Assembly: GCA_039810245.1 (NCBI GenBank)
Contig: JBDHWQ010000002.1
Span: 124,001-188,000 of the forward strand
Direction: 5' to 3'
Source: CALDSL01 sp039810245
Lineage (GTDB): Bacteria > Chloroflexota > Anaerolineae > Anaerolineales > Anaerolineaceae
DNA: 64,000 bases
A model generated the notes under the pieces. The model searched no databases. It worked only from the letters and a program-made list of their open reading frames with translations, and was not told where the DNA came from. The translations under genes were made by a program, and so were the position numbers. Of this stretch, positions 1 to 7,830 are shown piece by piece (positions within the stretch are counted from its first letter, which is position 1; every line of letters begins with the position of its first letter).

Positions 1-154
1 GCCCTTCGAAAAGTACCGCCGACCCAGACACCGATCCATGCAGACAACGAGACGCTTACGCACCGCAAATTTCCCGCGCGACTCCCGGATTTCGCGCGTC
101 CAATCCTATTCTTATGGCTCAACCTGCTGTTCTGAGTGAATTGGAGGTCATTTT

Positions 155-1501
155 ATGTTAATTCTTGATGGGAAGATCGTTACCTGGGGCAAGAACCCCC
201 AGATCCTCGAGGGGCAGGCCATTTATGTGCATGGTAACCGTATTGAGGAAATGGGCCCGCAGTTTGAAATGTTGGAACGCTATCCACGGGAAGAGCGCAT
301 GTATGCCAACGGCCAGTATATTATGCCCGGCAATATTTGCGCGCATACCCATTTTTATGGCGCGTTTTCGCGCGGCATGGCCATCCCTGGTGCGCCGGCT
401 GAAGACTTTCCACAGATCCTTGAGAAGTTATGGTGGCCACTGGATCGATCACTGCTCGAACAGGATGTACGCTATTCCACGCTGGTCTGCCTGGTGGACG
501 CGATACGACACGGCACCACAACCCTGATCGACCATCACGCCTCACCGGAGTGTATCAGCGGCTCGTTGGATGTAATCGCTGATGCGGTGGAGCAATCCGG
601 TCTGCGCGCCTCATTGTGCTACGAGGTCACCGACCGCAACGGTCAGGAAGGCGCGCTCCAAGGCATCCGCGAAAATACACGCTTTCTCGACCGCGTGGCG
701 CGCGAGCGTCCAGCGAATGGCCGGCTGGCAGCTATGTTCGGCTTTCACGCCGGGCTGACGGTCTCAGATGCGACCCTGGCGGCAAGCCGGGCGGCGGTTG
801 GAGAGGACGTTGGCTTTCATATCCACGTGGCTGAGCACAGCGTGGATGAATACGACAGCCTGGCGAAGAGCGGCATGCGCGTGGTGGACCGGCTGCAAAA
901 GTTTGGTATTCTGGGCCCAAAAACGATTGTGGTGCATGCCGTGCACGTTGACGCGCGCGAGATCGCCATCCTGGCGGAAACGGATACATGGGTTTCTCAC
1001 CAGCCGCGCTCGAATATGAATAATGCCGTTGGCCTGCCTGCAGTCGAAGATATGCTGCGTTCAGGTGTGCGCGTTTGCCTGGGTAATGATGGTTTTTCCA
1101 ATGCAATGTGGGAAGAATGGAAGGCATTGTACCTGGCGCATAAGCTGTATCACCGCGACCCGCGCCGCATGAATGGCAGCATCGTGGCGCAAATGGCTAT
1201 CAGCAATAATGCCGAGCTGGCAGCGTCACAGTTTGGCAGCGCGCGGCTGGGCGAAATCACACCCGGCGCGCTGGCTGACCTGATTTTTGTGGACTACCAG
1301 CCTTTCACGGAACTGACTGCTGGCAACCTGCCCTGGCATATGCTCTTCGGCTTCCATGAAAGCATGATCACCACCACGATTGTGGATGGGCAGGTATTGA
1401 TGGCAAACCGCGAGATAAAAACCCTGGATGCGGCCAAAATCGCCGCCGACGCGCGCCAGTATTCGGCTGCGGTCTGGCAGCGCTACCAGGAACAGTTTTA
1501 A
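155..1501 (+). CDS. ssnA: SsnA-type aminohydrolase (amidohydrolase superfamily)
   Basis: This is a 448-residue metal-dependent amidohydrolase that matches the SsnA group, whose substrate is not established but which occurs with selenium-dependent molybdenum hydroxylases and purine/pyrimidine catabolism. The metal-binding HxH motif is seen as AHTHF near residue 64, followed by a GTTTLIDHHAS block, a downstream HVAEH histidine, HAVHVD, and the LGNDGFSN aspartate near residue 312. The C-terminal GEITPGALADLIFVDY element closes the composite beta-sandwich domain. GGAGG sits seven bases before the ATG and fixes the start. It opens the long + strand set, 15 bases before npdG, and the presence of yqeB, yqeC and mocA downstream supports the SsnA name over a generic TrzN/AtzA hydrolase. 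The 154 bases before it show no complete gene. Confidence 0.85.
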   Translation: MLILDGKIVTWGKNPQILEGQAIYVHGNRIEEMGPQFEMLERYPREERMYANGQYIMPGNICAHTHFYGAFSRGMAIPGAPAEDFPQILEKLWWPLDRSLLEQDVRYSTLVCLVDAIRHGTTTLIDHHASPECISGSLDVIADAVEQSGLRASLCYEVTDRNGQEGALQGIRENTRFLDRVARERPANGRLAAMFGFHAGLTVSDATLAASRAAVGEDVGFHIHVAEHSVDEYDSLAKSGMRVVDRLQKFGILGPKTIVVHAVHVDAREIAILAETDTWVSHQPRSNMNNAVGLPAVEDMLRSGVRVCLGNDGFSNAMWEEWKALYLAHKLYHRDPRRMNGSIVAQMAISNNAELAASQFGSARLGEITPGALADLIFVDYQPFTELTAGNLPWHMLFGFHESMITTTIVDGQVLMANREIKTLDAAKIAADARQYSAAVWQRYQEQF

Positions 1502-1516
1502 CCCCTTGGAGATTCG

Positions 1517-2203
1517 ATGAACAGCACCCCTATGCAATCCCCGAAGACCATCGCCATTATCGGCGGGACCGGCAAAGAAGGTAAAGGCCTGGCATACCGT
1601 TGGGCGCGCGCAGGACACCGCGTGATTATCGGCTCGCGCCAGGTAGAGAAAGCCCAGGCAGCGGTGGAAGAAGTGCTCGCCATTTCCACTGCCGGTGCGC
1701 AAATTAGCGGCATGACCAACCCCGAGGCGGCCCAGCAGGCTGACCTGGTAGTGCTGACCGTACCTTATGCCGTGCACTGCGACATGCTCGAAGCGCTCAA
1801 ACCCTACCTGGCCGGGAAAATCCTGGTGGATGTGACTGTCCCTCTGGTTCCGCCCAAGGTAACCAAGGTGCAGATGCCCCCTGAAGGCAGCGCATCCATG
1901 CAGGCGCAAAAGCTGCTGGGCGAGGAGACGGCTGTGGTCGCCGCATTCCAGAACATTTCGTATGAGAAACTGTTCAATGATGAAGACATCGAGTGTGATG
2001 TGCTGGTGTGCGGAACGGGTAAAGCGGCGCGCGAGGTGGTCATCAAGCTGGTGCAAGATGCCGGGCTTGTGGGTTGGGATGCCGGCCCGCTGGAAAATGC
2101 CGTGGTGGTCGAAGGCATGACCTCGATCCTCATCGGTCTCAACAAACAATATGGCGTGCAATCGGCAGGCATCCGCCTCACTGGTATCCCGCGGCCTGAA
2201 TAG
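1517..2203 (+). CDS. npdG: NADPH-dependent F420 reductase
   Basis: The enzyme transfers hydride between NADPH and coenzyme F420, linking the two cytosolic redox pools. The 228-residue protein has the Rossmann motif IGGTGKEGKG near residue 14, with GSRQVEKA ending the second strand, which is the usual nucleotide-specificity position for NADP. The body VVLTVPYA, ILVDVTVPLV and AFQNIS is typical of Fno/NpdG proteins. A GGAG box precedes the ATG; an internal ATG at 1532 would remove only five residues. It is followed 11 bases later by cofE, so F420 synthesis and reduction are encoded together. Direction in vivo cannot be told from sequence. Confidence 0.88.
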   Translation: MNSTPMQSPKTIAIIGGTGKEGKGLAYRWARAGHRVIIGSRQVEKAQAAVEEVLAISTAGAQISGMTNPEAAQQADLVVLTVPYAVHCDMLEALKPYLAGKILVDVTVPLVPPKVTKVQMPPEGSASMQAQKLLGEETAVVAAFQNISYEKLFNDEDIECDVLVCGTGKAAREVVIKLVQDAGLVGWDAGPLENAVVVEGMTSILIGLNKQYGVQSAGIRLTGIPRPE

Positions 2204-2214
2204 GGACTTCGACC

Positions 2215-2985
2215 TTGCCAGCGCTCACACTCCAACCCGTTCCCGGTATTCCACTCGTGCAGCCCGGTGATGATCTACCCGTGATTCTCTGGGACGCGCT
2301 TACACGCGCCGGTCTGGATTTGCAGGATGGCGATGTTCTCATCCTGGCGCAGAAGATTGTCTCCAAGGCCGAAGGACGGCTGGTGAATCTGACCCAGGTG
2401 GAAGCCGGTGATCGCGCGCAGGTACTTGCCGGCATCACCGGAAAAGATCCGCGCTTCCTGGAGCTGGTGCTGCGCGAGAGCCGTGAAGTGCTGCGCACAC
2501 GGCTGGGAACAATTATTGTGGAACATTTGCGCGGGTTTGTGTGCGCGAATGCCGGCATCGATCACTCTAACGTTCGGGGACCGTGGGGTGAGCAGGATGA
2601 TTGGGTGCTGCTGCTCCCCGAAGACCCTGACCGGTCTGCGCAGCAAGTGCGCGAAATCCTGGAGCGCCTATCGGGCGCGCGTATTGGGGTGCTCATTATC
2701 GACTCGCATGGTCGCGCATGGCGCATGGGCACTGTTGGTGCGGCCATTGGCGTGGCCGGCCTGCCGGCGCTGGTAGATCTGCGCGGGCAGCAGGATATGT
2801 TTGGCTATACCCTTCGCGTGACCATGGTAGCGGCCGCAGATGAGCTTGCTGCAGCGGCTTCCCTGGTAATGGGACAGGCCGGCGAGCAAACACCGGTGGT
2901 TCACGCGCGCGGATTTCCCTATTCGCTGCGCGAAGGCAGTACTGCCGAGCTGATCCGACCGAAAGATATGGATATGTTCCGGTAG
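2215..2985 (+). CDS. cofE: Coenzyme F420-0:L-glutamate ligase
   Basis: CofE adds glutamate residues to F420-0 using GTP, the last step of F420 synthesis. The 256-residue protein carries the family N-terminal block (PGIPLVQPGDDLP, LILAQKIVSKAEG), the LRESREVLR segment, GFVCANAGID near residue 119 and LIIDSHGRAWRMGTVGAAIG, which corresponds to the conserved metal/GTP-binding region. It is a single-domain version of archaeal type, lacking the C-terminal nitroreductase-like domain of actinobacterial FbiB. The start is a TTG with AGGGA eight bases upstream; no ATG lies in a better place. It sits between npdG and the other F420 genes in the same direction. Confidence 0.9.
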   Translation: MPALTLQPVPGIPLVQPGDDLPVILWDALTRAGLDLQDGDVLILAQKIVSKAEGRLVNLTQVEAGDRAQVLAGITGKDPRFLELVLRESREVLRTRLGTIIVEHLRGFVCANAGIDHSNVRGPWGEQDDWVLLLPEDPDRSAQQVREILERLSGARIGVLIIDSHGRAWRMGTVGAAIGVAGLPALVDLRGQQDMFGYTLRVTMVAAADELAAAASLVMGQAGEQTPVVHARGFPYSLREGSTAELIRPKDMDMFR

Positions 2986-3000
2986 ACGCGGGAGAGTGCC

Positions 3001-3540
3001 ATGTATGTACTCGCATCCTTGCTTAATCCAGCCGCAACGCTCCAGACTCAGGAAATCTGGCAGGTGTTAGAAACGGGCTGCGGCCTGGCAGGGATTAAGG
3101 TGACGCCGCTGCCACATTTCTCATGGCAGTCTGCTGCAGAGTATGATGTTGACCGCCTGGAAGCAGCCATTCGGGCGTTGGCTGAGGAGGAACAGCCGTT
3201 TCATGCGAACACCACAGGCCTGGGCATTTTTACCGGAACAAATCCGGTGCTGTATACCAGCCTTGTCAAAAGCCGCCTCCTGTTAGATCTGCAGGAAAGA
3301 GTGTGGCAGGTGGCTGCGCCGCTCGCGACACGTCTGAACGCACATTATGAGCCATCGGCATGGGTCCCGCATATTACCCTGGCATATCGCGACATCACGC
3401 GTGAAAATTTGGCCTGCGGTATCCAGAACCTGGCGTTTCAACCCATCGGCATGGAAATCCTGGTGGATCACCTGGCGCTGATCTACGAGGTGGATGGGCA
3501 GTTTGGCATCAAATTCCGTTACGATTTTTCCAGGCATTAG
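3001..3540 (+). CDS. 2'-5' RNA ligase / cyclic phosphodiesterase family protein
   Basis: This 179-residue protein belongs to the 2H phosphoesterase superfamily. The two histidine motifs are visible as PHFSW near residue 38 and PHITLAY near residue 121; the first has Ser where HxT is commonest. Known relatives act on 2',3'-cyclic phosphates or reversible 2'-5' RNA linkages. The SD-like GGGAG lies eight bases before the ATG. It is embedded between cofE and an F420-binding PPOX protein, but nothing in its sequence ties it to F420; its substrate is unknown. Confidence 0.75.
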   Translation: MYVLASLLNPAATLQTQEIWQVLETGCGLAGIKVTPLPHFSWQSAAEYDVDRLEAAIRALAEEEQPFHANTTGLGIFTGTNPVLYTSLVKSRLLLDLQERVWQVAAPLATRLNAHYEPSAWVPHITLAYRDITRENLACGIQNLAFQPIGMEILVDHLALIYEVDGQFGIKFRYDFSRH

Positions 3541-3562
3541 AAACAGGAAAGGATACATAAAC

Positions 3563-3958
3563 ATGATAAAAATGCCCCAATCGCATGCAGACCTGGTGGC
3601 TGACACCACCCGGAGCTTTGCATTTTTAGCGACCACCATGCCTGACGGCTCGCCGCAGGTGACGCCGGTTTGGTTCAACTACCGGGATGGTTATCTTTAT
3701 ATCAACACCGCTGCCGGCCGGGTGAAAGACCGTAATATGTTGGAGCGTCCCATCATCGCTGTAGCCATTCCCGACCCGGATAACGCCTACCGCTACCTGC
3801 AAATCCGCGGTCACGTGGTAGAACGCACCCTGGAAGGCGCTGCTGAGCACATTGACTGGCTCTCGCACAAATACAAAGGCACGCCGTATAACCTGCCTGC
3901 CGGCCAACAGCGGGTGATCTACCGCATTGAGCCAGACAGCCTGACGACCAACGGATAA
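3563..3958 (+). CDS. PPOX-class F420-dependent oxidoreductase
   Basis: A 131-residue split-barrel protein of the pyridoxamine-phosphate-oxidase-like superfamily, most like the F420-binding Rv1155 group. The N-terminal strand pair FAFLATTMPDGSPQVTPVWF and the KDRNMLERP segment are the family cofactor-pocket elements. The start is the ATG at 3563 after an AGGAAAGG box; an upstream in-frame codon at 3494 would overlap the previous gene. Its place between cofE and cofD makes F420, rather than FMN, the likely cofactor. The substrate is not predictable. Confidence 0.8.
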   Translation: MIKMPQSHADLVADTTRSFAFLATTMPDGSPQVTPVWFNYRDGYLYINTAAGRVKDRNMLERPIIAVAIPDPDNAYRYLQIRGHVVERTLEGAAEHIDWLSHKYKGTPYNLPAGQQRVIYRIEPDSLTTNG

Positions 3959-3970
3959 GGCGCGACGCCG

Positions 3971-4921
3971 ATGAGAATCGTCGCGCTGGCTGGTGGGGTG
4001 GGAGGAGCCAAGCTTGTCGATGGCCTGGCGCGCTGCCTGGCATCTGACGAACTGACCGTTGTGGTCAACACCGGGGATGATTTTACGCACTTCGGATTGC
4101 GTATTTCGCCAGATGTGGATACGGTTTGTTATACCTTGGCCGGCCTGGCGAATCCTGCCACCGGGTGGGGGCGCACCGGTGAAACATGGTCTGTTATGGA
4201 AAACCTGCGCGCGTTGGGCGCTCCGGACTGGTTCAACCTGGGCGATTCTGACCTGGCGACGCATCTGGAACGCACGCGTCAGTTGCGGGAAGGCCGCAGC
4301 CTGAGCCAGGTCACCGCGACGTTGTGCCGCGCGTGGGGAATTGGTGTGCGCGTGCTGCCTATGAGTGACGATCCGGTGGCAACCATTGTGCGCACTCGCG
4401 ATGATGGCGACTTGCCTTTTCAGGAGTACTTCGTTCATCGCCGCTGTGAACCGGTCGTCACCGGGTTTCGTTTCGATGGTATCCAGGCCGCGCAGCCCGC
4501 TCCAGGCGTGATTGAAGCGATCCAGGCTGCTGATGCGGTGGTGATTTGCCCGTCGAACCCGTGGGTCAGCATTGGACCAATTACCGCGTTGCCCGGCGTG
4601 CTGGAAACGCTGCGCGCAGCAGCCACTGTTGCTGTCTCTCCGCTGATCGGCGGGCAGGCTGTAAAGGGGCCGGCAGCGCGAATGTATCGTGACCTCGGCA
4701 TAACCCCTAACAGCCGGGCGGTAGCAGCGCAGTACCAGCCTTATCTGAAAGGGATGATCCTGGATGATGTTGACGCCAGTGAGGCGACGGATATTGAAGG
4801 CTGGGGTATAATTTGTATGACAACAAGCATATTGATGTCCAGCCCAGAAGATCGGCAGCGCCTTGCGCGGGAAGTTCTCGCATTCTGTGAACAGATATTG
4901 GAGGCGAACAGCCTGACATGA
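3971..4921 (+). CDS. cofD: 2-phospho-L-lactate (or enolpyruvyl) transferase CofD
   Basis: CofD/FbiA joins the guanylylated lactate-type moiety to FO, giving F420-0 or its dehydro form. The 316-residue protein opens with the diagnostic IVALAGGVGGAKLVDGLA at residues 3-20, followed by NTGDDF near residue 35, SPDVDTVCYTLAG, and SNPWVSIGPI near residue 198, all conserved in the family. Length is normal. It overlaps the cofC start by four bases (ATGA), so the two are translationally coupled. The enzymes making FO (CofG/CofH or FbiC) are not in the window. Confidence 0.92.
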   Translation: MRIVALAGGVGGAKLVDGLARCLASDELTVVVNTGDDFTHFGLRISPDVDTVCYTLAGLANPATGWGRTGETWSVMENLRALGAPDWFNLGDSDLATHLERTRQLREGRSLSQVTATLCRAWGIGVRVLPMSDDPVATIVRTRDDGDLPFQEYFVHRRCEPVVTGFRFDGIQAAQPAPGVIEAIQAADAVVICPSNPWVSIGPITALPGVLETLRAAATVAVSPLIGGQAVKGPAARMYRDLGITPNSRAVAAQYQPYLKGMILDDVDASEATDIEGWGIICMTTSILMSSPEDRQRLAREVLAFCEQILEANSLT

Positions 4922-5532
4922 GCTTGTGGGCGATTATCCCAGTCAAGCCATTGCGAAGAGGGAAATCCCGTCTTGCCAGCGTATTATCGGAAGATGAACG
5001 GGCTTTGTTGAACTATACCATGCTGTCAAATACATTAAAGGTGCTGGCGGAAGTACCTGAGGTAACGGAGCGTTTAGTGGTAAGCCGGGATCCGGCAGCG
5101 CTGGCCCTGGCAAGAGAGTTTGGCGCGCGCACATTACAAGAAGATGGAAACCCGGGTTTGAATACCGCCCTGCGTCGCGCAACGGTAGTAGCGCAGGTAT
5201 ATGGGGCAGATGGGGTGCTGGTGTTGCCGGCAGATCTGCCGCTGCTTTCGCCATCCGACGTGGCCGACCTGATTGTGCACATTAATAAACCGCCGGTGAT
5301 GGTGATTGCTCCCGACCGGCGCGGTGATGGAACCAATGCGCTGTTGCTCAGCCCAGCCGGGCTGGTGGAATATCACTTTGGTCCCGGCTCTTTCCAAAAA
5401 CATGTCCAGCAGGCGCAGAAGCAAGGCGTTCGCGTTGAAATCTGCTCATTGTTCTCGCTTGGCCTGGATCTTGATCTGCCCGAAGACCTGGATTTGCTAC
5501 GGCAGATGAAAGCGTTACAAATCGATATTTAG
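4918..5532 (+). CDS. cofC: 2-phospho-L-lactate guanylyltransferase CofC/FbiD
   Basis: CofC activates 2-phospholactate (or, in many bacteria, phosphoenolpyruvate) with GTP and releases pyrophosphate, supplying CofD. The 204-residue nucleotidyltransferase has IIPVKPLRRGKSRLA near residue 5, the LPADLPLLSPSDV metal-binding stretch near residue 102 and IAPDRRGDGTNALL near residue 124. Coupled to cofD by a four-base overlap. Sequence alone does not say which three-carbon substrate is used, so whether the product is classical or dehydro-F420 stays open. Confidence 0.9.
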   Translation: MSLWAIIPVKPLRRGKSRLASVLSEDERALLNYTMLSNTLKVLAEVPEVTERLVVSRDPAALALAREFGARTLQEDGNPGLNTALRRATVVAQVYGADGVLVLPADLPLLSPSDVADLIVHINKPPVMVIAPDRRGDGTNALLLSPAGLVEYHFGPGSFQKHVQQAQKQGVRVEICSLFSLGLDLDLPEDLDLLRQMKALQIDI

Positions 5533-5569
5533 CATCCAATCATCCATCCAACCCCTGTGAGGAGGCTCC

Positions 5570-6568
5570 ATGACTGACCGTGTTGCTTTATACCTGCAAG
5601 ATGCTCATGATTTGCGCGATGGCCTGGATTACGTGCGCTATGCGGAATCCCGCGGCTTTGAGGCTGTATGGCAGGCCGAAAGCCGCCTGGTGCGTGATGC
5701 AATCGTGCCTATGGCCGCGTATGCCGCGGTAACAGAACGGCTCAAGGTTGGATCGGGTGTCATCAACAACTGGACGCGGAATATCGGCTTGCTGGCCGCC
5801 ACCTTCCTGACGCTGGATGACCTGGCCCCCGGGCGTATCATCTGTGGCATTGGCGCCTGGTGGGATCCGTTGGCGAAGAACGTCGGCATCGAACGCCGCA
5901 AGCCGCTGCTCGCCATGCGCGAAACGGTGTTAACCCTGCGTAGCCTGCTCAACATGGAGCGGGTCACCTTTCATGGCGAGTTCGTCCATGTAGACGGCAT
6001 TGAACTGGACGTTGTGCATGGACGACGCGAGCCGCGCAACGTTCCGATTTATATCGGCGCAACCGGCGACCAGATGATGGAACTGACCGGCGAGATTTCG
6101 GATGGCGCGGTGCTTAATTACTGTGTACCGCCGGAGTACAACATCAAAGCCCTGGAGCTGCTGGAAAAGGGTGCGGCCAAGGCTGGGCGTTCGCTGGATG
6201 ACATTGACCGGCCGCAGCTGATTGTATGCTCAGTGGACGAAGACCATGACCGGGCCATTGATACTACGCGCGGTCTGCTGACCCAATATCTGGCGCAGCA
6301 GCCGCACATCGCCAAAGCCTCCGGCGTCTCGATGGATGTGGTAGCGGAAATCCAGTCTATTTTGGGCTGGCCGGCAACCAAAGAGCAAATCAATAAGGCC
6401 AAGCATTTGGTACCGGAAGATTTAATCCATCGCATTACCGCATCTGGTACTCCGGAAGAGGCGCGCGCCAAGGTGGCCGAGTATCGCAAATATGGATGCA
6501 CCTGCCCAATCCTCTACCCGGTGGGTGGTGACGTGCGCCTGCTGGTAGATACATTTGCACAGGCATGA
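5570..6568 (+). CDS. LLM-class (luciferase-like) F420-dependent oxidoreductase
   Basis: A 332-residue TIM-barrel protein of the bacterial luciferase-like superfamily, the Mer-like branch that mostly uses F420. Seen features are the N-terminal YVRYAESRGFEAVW, LKVGSGVINNWTRN near residue 62, a GIGAWWDPLAKNVG loop, and PIYIGATGDQMMELTGEISDG near residue 160, the usual cofactor-binding region. TGAGGAGG lies just before the ATG. It shares a four-base overlap with the following thioesterase. F420 use is inferred from the cof genes directly upstream; FMN cannot be excluded. Substrate unknown. Confidence 0.82.
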   Translation: MTDRVALYLQDAHDLRDGLDYVRYAESRGFEAVWQAESRLVRDAIVPMAAYAAVTERLKVGSGVINNWTRNIGLLAATFLTLDDLAPGRIICGIGAWWDPLAKNVGIERRKPLLAMRETVLTLRSLLNMERVTFHGEFVHVDGIELDVVHGRREPRNVPIYIGATGDQMMELTGEISDGAVLNYCVPPEYNIKALELLEKGAAKAGRSLDDIDRPQLIVCSVDEDHDRAIDTTRGLLTQYLAQQPHIAKASGVSMDVVAEIQSILGWPATKEQINKAKHLVPEDLIHRITASGTPEEARAKVAEYRKYGCTCPILYPVGGDVRLLVDTFAQA

Positions 6569-7029
6569 AGCAGAAACAGGCCAGCGGGCGGCATTGTTTT
6601 GTGTGTGGGGTGGAAAACGCGTTCGGGCTGGGGCTCAAATTTTACGAGCTTAGCCCGGGCGAGGTTACCGCGGAAACCACGATTGCAGAACATTTTCAGG
6701 GTTATCCCGGGGTGGTGCACGGCGGGATCGTGGCGGCAATGCTGGATGAGGTCTCGGCGCGATCCTTCAGCGGCGATGATCCGCCACGATTTATGGTAAC
6801 CGTGCAGCTTTCGGTACGCTATCGCCGCCCTGTGCCGGTGGGGCAGCGGTTGGTGCTAAAAGGCCATGCCATACAAGATAAAGGCCGCTCAGCGATTGCC
6901 AAAGGCGAGATTTATGATGAGCAAGGCGTGTTGCTGGCAGAAGCAGATGCAGTGCTTGCCAATATTCCCACTGAGCAATCACAAGGCTGGCAGTCCGGTA
7001 CGGATGATTGGAAAGTTTATCCAGATTGA
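6565..7029 (+). CDS. PaaI-family hotdog-fold thioesterase
   Basis: A 154-residue hotdog protein with the family signature HGGIVAAMLDE near residue 52 and the SVRYRRPVPVGQRL strand. The N-terminal HCFVCG...FGLGLKF is the common start of this acyl-CoA thioesterase branch. Start ATG overlaps the LLM oxidoreductase stop (ATGA). It is followed 11 bases later by a hydroxylase FAD subunit. The acyl substrate cannot be inferred. Confidence 0.8.
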   Translation: MKQKQASGRHCFVCGVENAFGLGLKFYELSPGEVTAETTIAEHFQGYPGVVHGGIVAAMLDEVSARSFSGDDPPRFMVTVQLSVRYRRPVPVGQRLVLKGHAIQDKGRSAIAKGEIYDEQGVLLAEADAVLANIPTEQSQGWQSGTDDWKVYPD

Positions 7030-7040
7030 GGAGCAAAACA

Positions 7041-7817
7041 ATGATTATTGCGTATCACCGTCCAAAAACCCTGGATGAAGCGCTGGCGCTTCTGGCGCGC
7101 AGCGAGCCGGAAACTCTCCCATTGGGCGGCGGAACAGTGCTCAGCCGGCCCGGCCCGGGGCGCTACGCCGTGGTTGATCTGCAAGAGCTAGGTTTGAACC
7201 AGATTGAGGCTCGCGGTGGACGGTTAGAAATCGGCGCGGCTGCCACGCTGCAACAAATGTACGCCCATGCCGGCGTCCCAGCCGGGCTGCGACAGCCAAT
7301 CCGCCGCGAGACGACATATAATCTGCGTCAGACAGCCAGCGTGGCCGGCGCTCTGGTCACCGCGGACGCGCGCTCGCCGTTCGCGACCGCAATGCTGGCG
7401 CTGGACGCTGTGCTGGTGTGGGATACCGGGGAGGAGACTACGCTGGAAGTGTTTTACGCGCAGCCAGAGAGACGCAAGAAGAGATTAATATTGCGTGTAG
7501 CCATTCCTGAAGGCGTCTCCTGCGGTTATGAAGCAGTAGCAAAGACGCCCGCCGATGTTCCGCTGGTGTGTGGGGCAGTGGGGTCCTGGCCTGGTGGACG
7601 CCAGCGCATTGCGATCGGCGGGATTGGCGGCGCTCCTTTCGTGCTGCGTGAGAAAACCGGCGCCGAGGCCTGGGGCTCGTTCGATGCGCTGATTGATGAA
7701 AAATTAATTAATGCGCATAGCCAATTGAGCGAACATATAAATCTTCAATCGAATTACTTCAAATCAACCATCTTGATCCTCGTCCAGCGCCTGACGGCCG
7801 GGCAGGCGGTTGAGTAG
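7041..7817 (+). CDS. Molybdenum hydroxylase FAD-binding subunit
   Basis: The 258-residue protein is the medium (FAD) subunit of a xanthine-dehydrogenase-type enzyme, passing electrons from the 2Fe-2S centres to FAD. Seen are PLGGGTVLSR near residue 36 (pyrophosphate-binding loop) and LRQTASVAGALVTADARSP near residue 95, the counterpart of the TIGGN-type FAD motif, here diverged. It starts at the ATG after GAGGAG. It is short compared with the usual 280-300 residues, and its last 35 or so codons (about 7690-7790) are distinctly AT-rich, so the C-terminal domain may be eroded or replaced. The next gene is the fused 2Fe-2S/molybdopterin subunit. Confidence 0.78.
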   Translation: MIIAYHRPKTLDEALALLARSEPETLPLGGGTVLSRPGPGRYAVVDLQELGLNQIEARGGRLEIGAAATLQQMYAHAGVPAGLRQPIRRETTYNLRQTASVAGALVTADARSPFATAMLALDAVLVWDTGEETTLEVFYAQPERRKKRLILRVAIPEGVSCGYEAVAKTPADVPLVCGAVGSWPGGRQRIAIGGIGGAPFVLREKTGAEAWGSFDALIDEKLINAHSQLSEHINLQSNYFKSTILILVQRLTAGQAVE

Positions 7818-7830
7818 AAGGGGAAGCCAC

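Noticed and set aside
1226..2161. A 311-codon open frame on the - strand opposite ssnA/npdG
   Set aside because: It lies antisense to two well-recognised genes, has a His/Arg-rich composition typical of high-GC shadow frames, and matches no family.
3626..4438. A 270-codon open frame on the - strand across the PPOX and cofD genes
   Set aside because: Antisense to recognised genes, no SD, no motif.
4806..4812. TATAAT-like sequence inside cofD
   Set aside because: It is within a coding gene, with no good -35 and no gene start soon after it that lacks coupling.
4918..5532. A link between larA (lactate) and cofC (phospholactate)
   Set aside because: The genes are nearly 50 kb apart, and many bacterial CofC/FbiD enzymes use phosphoenolpyruvate, so the idea has no sequence support.
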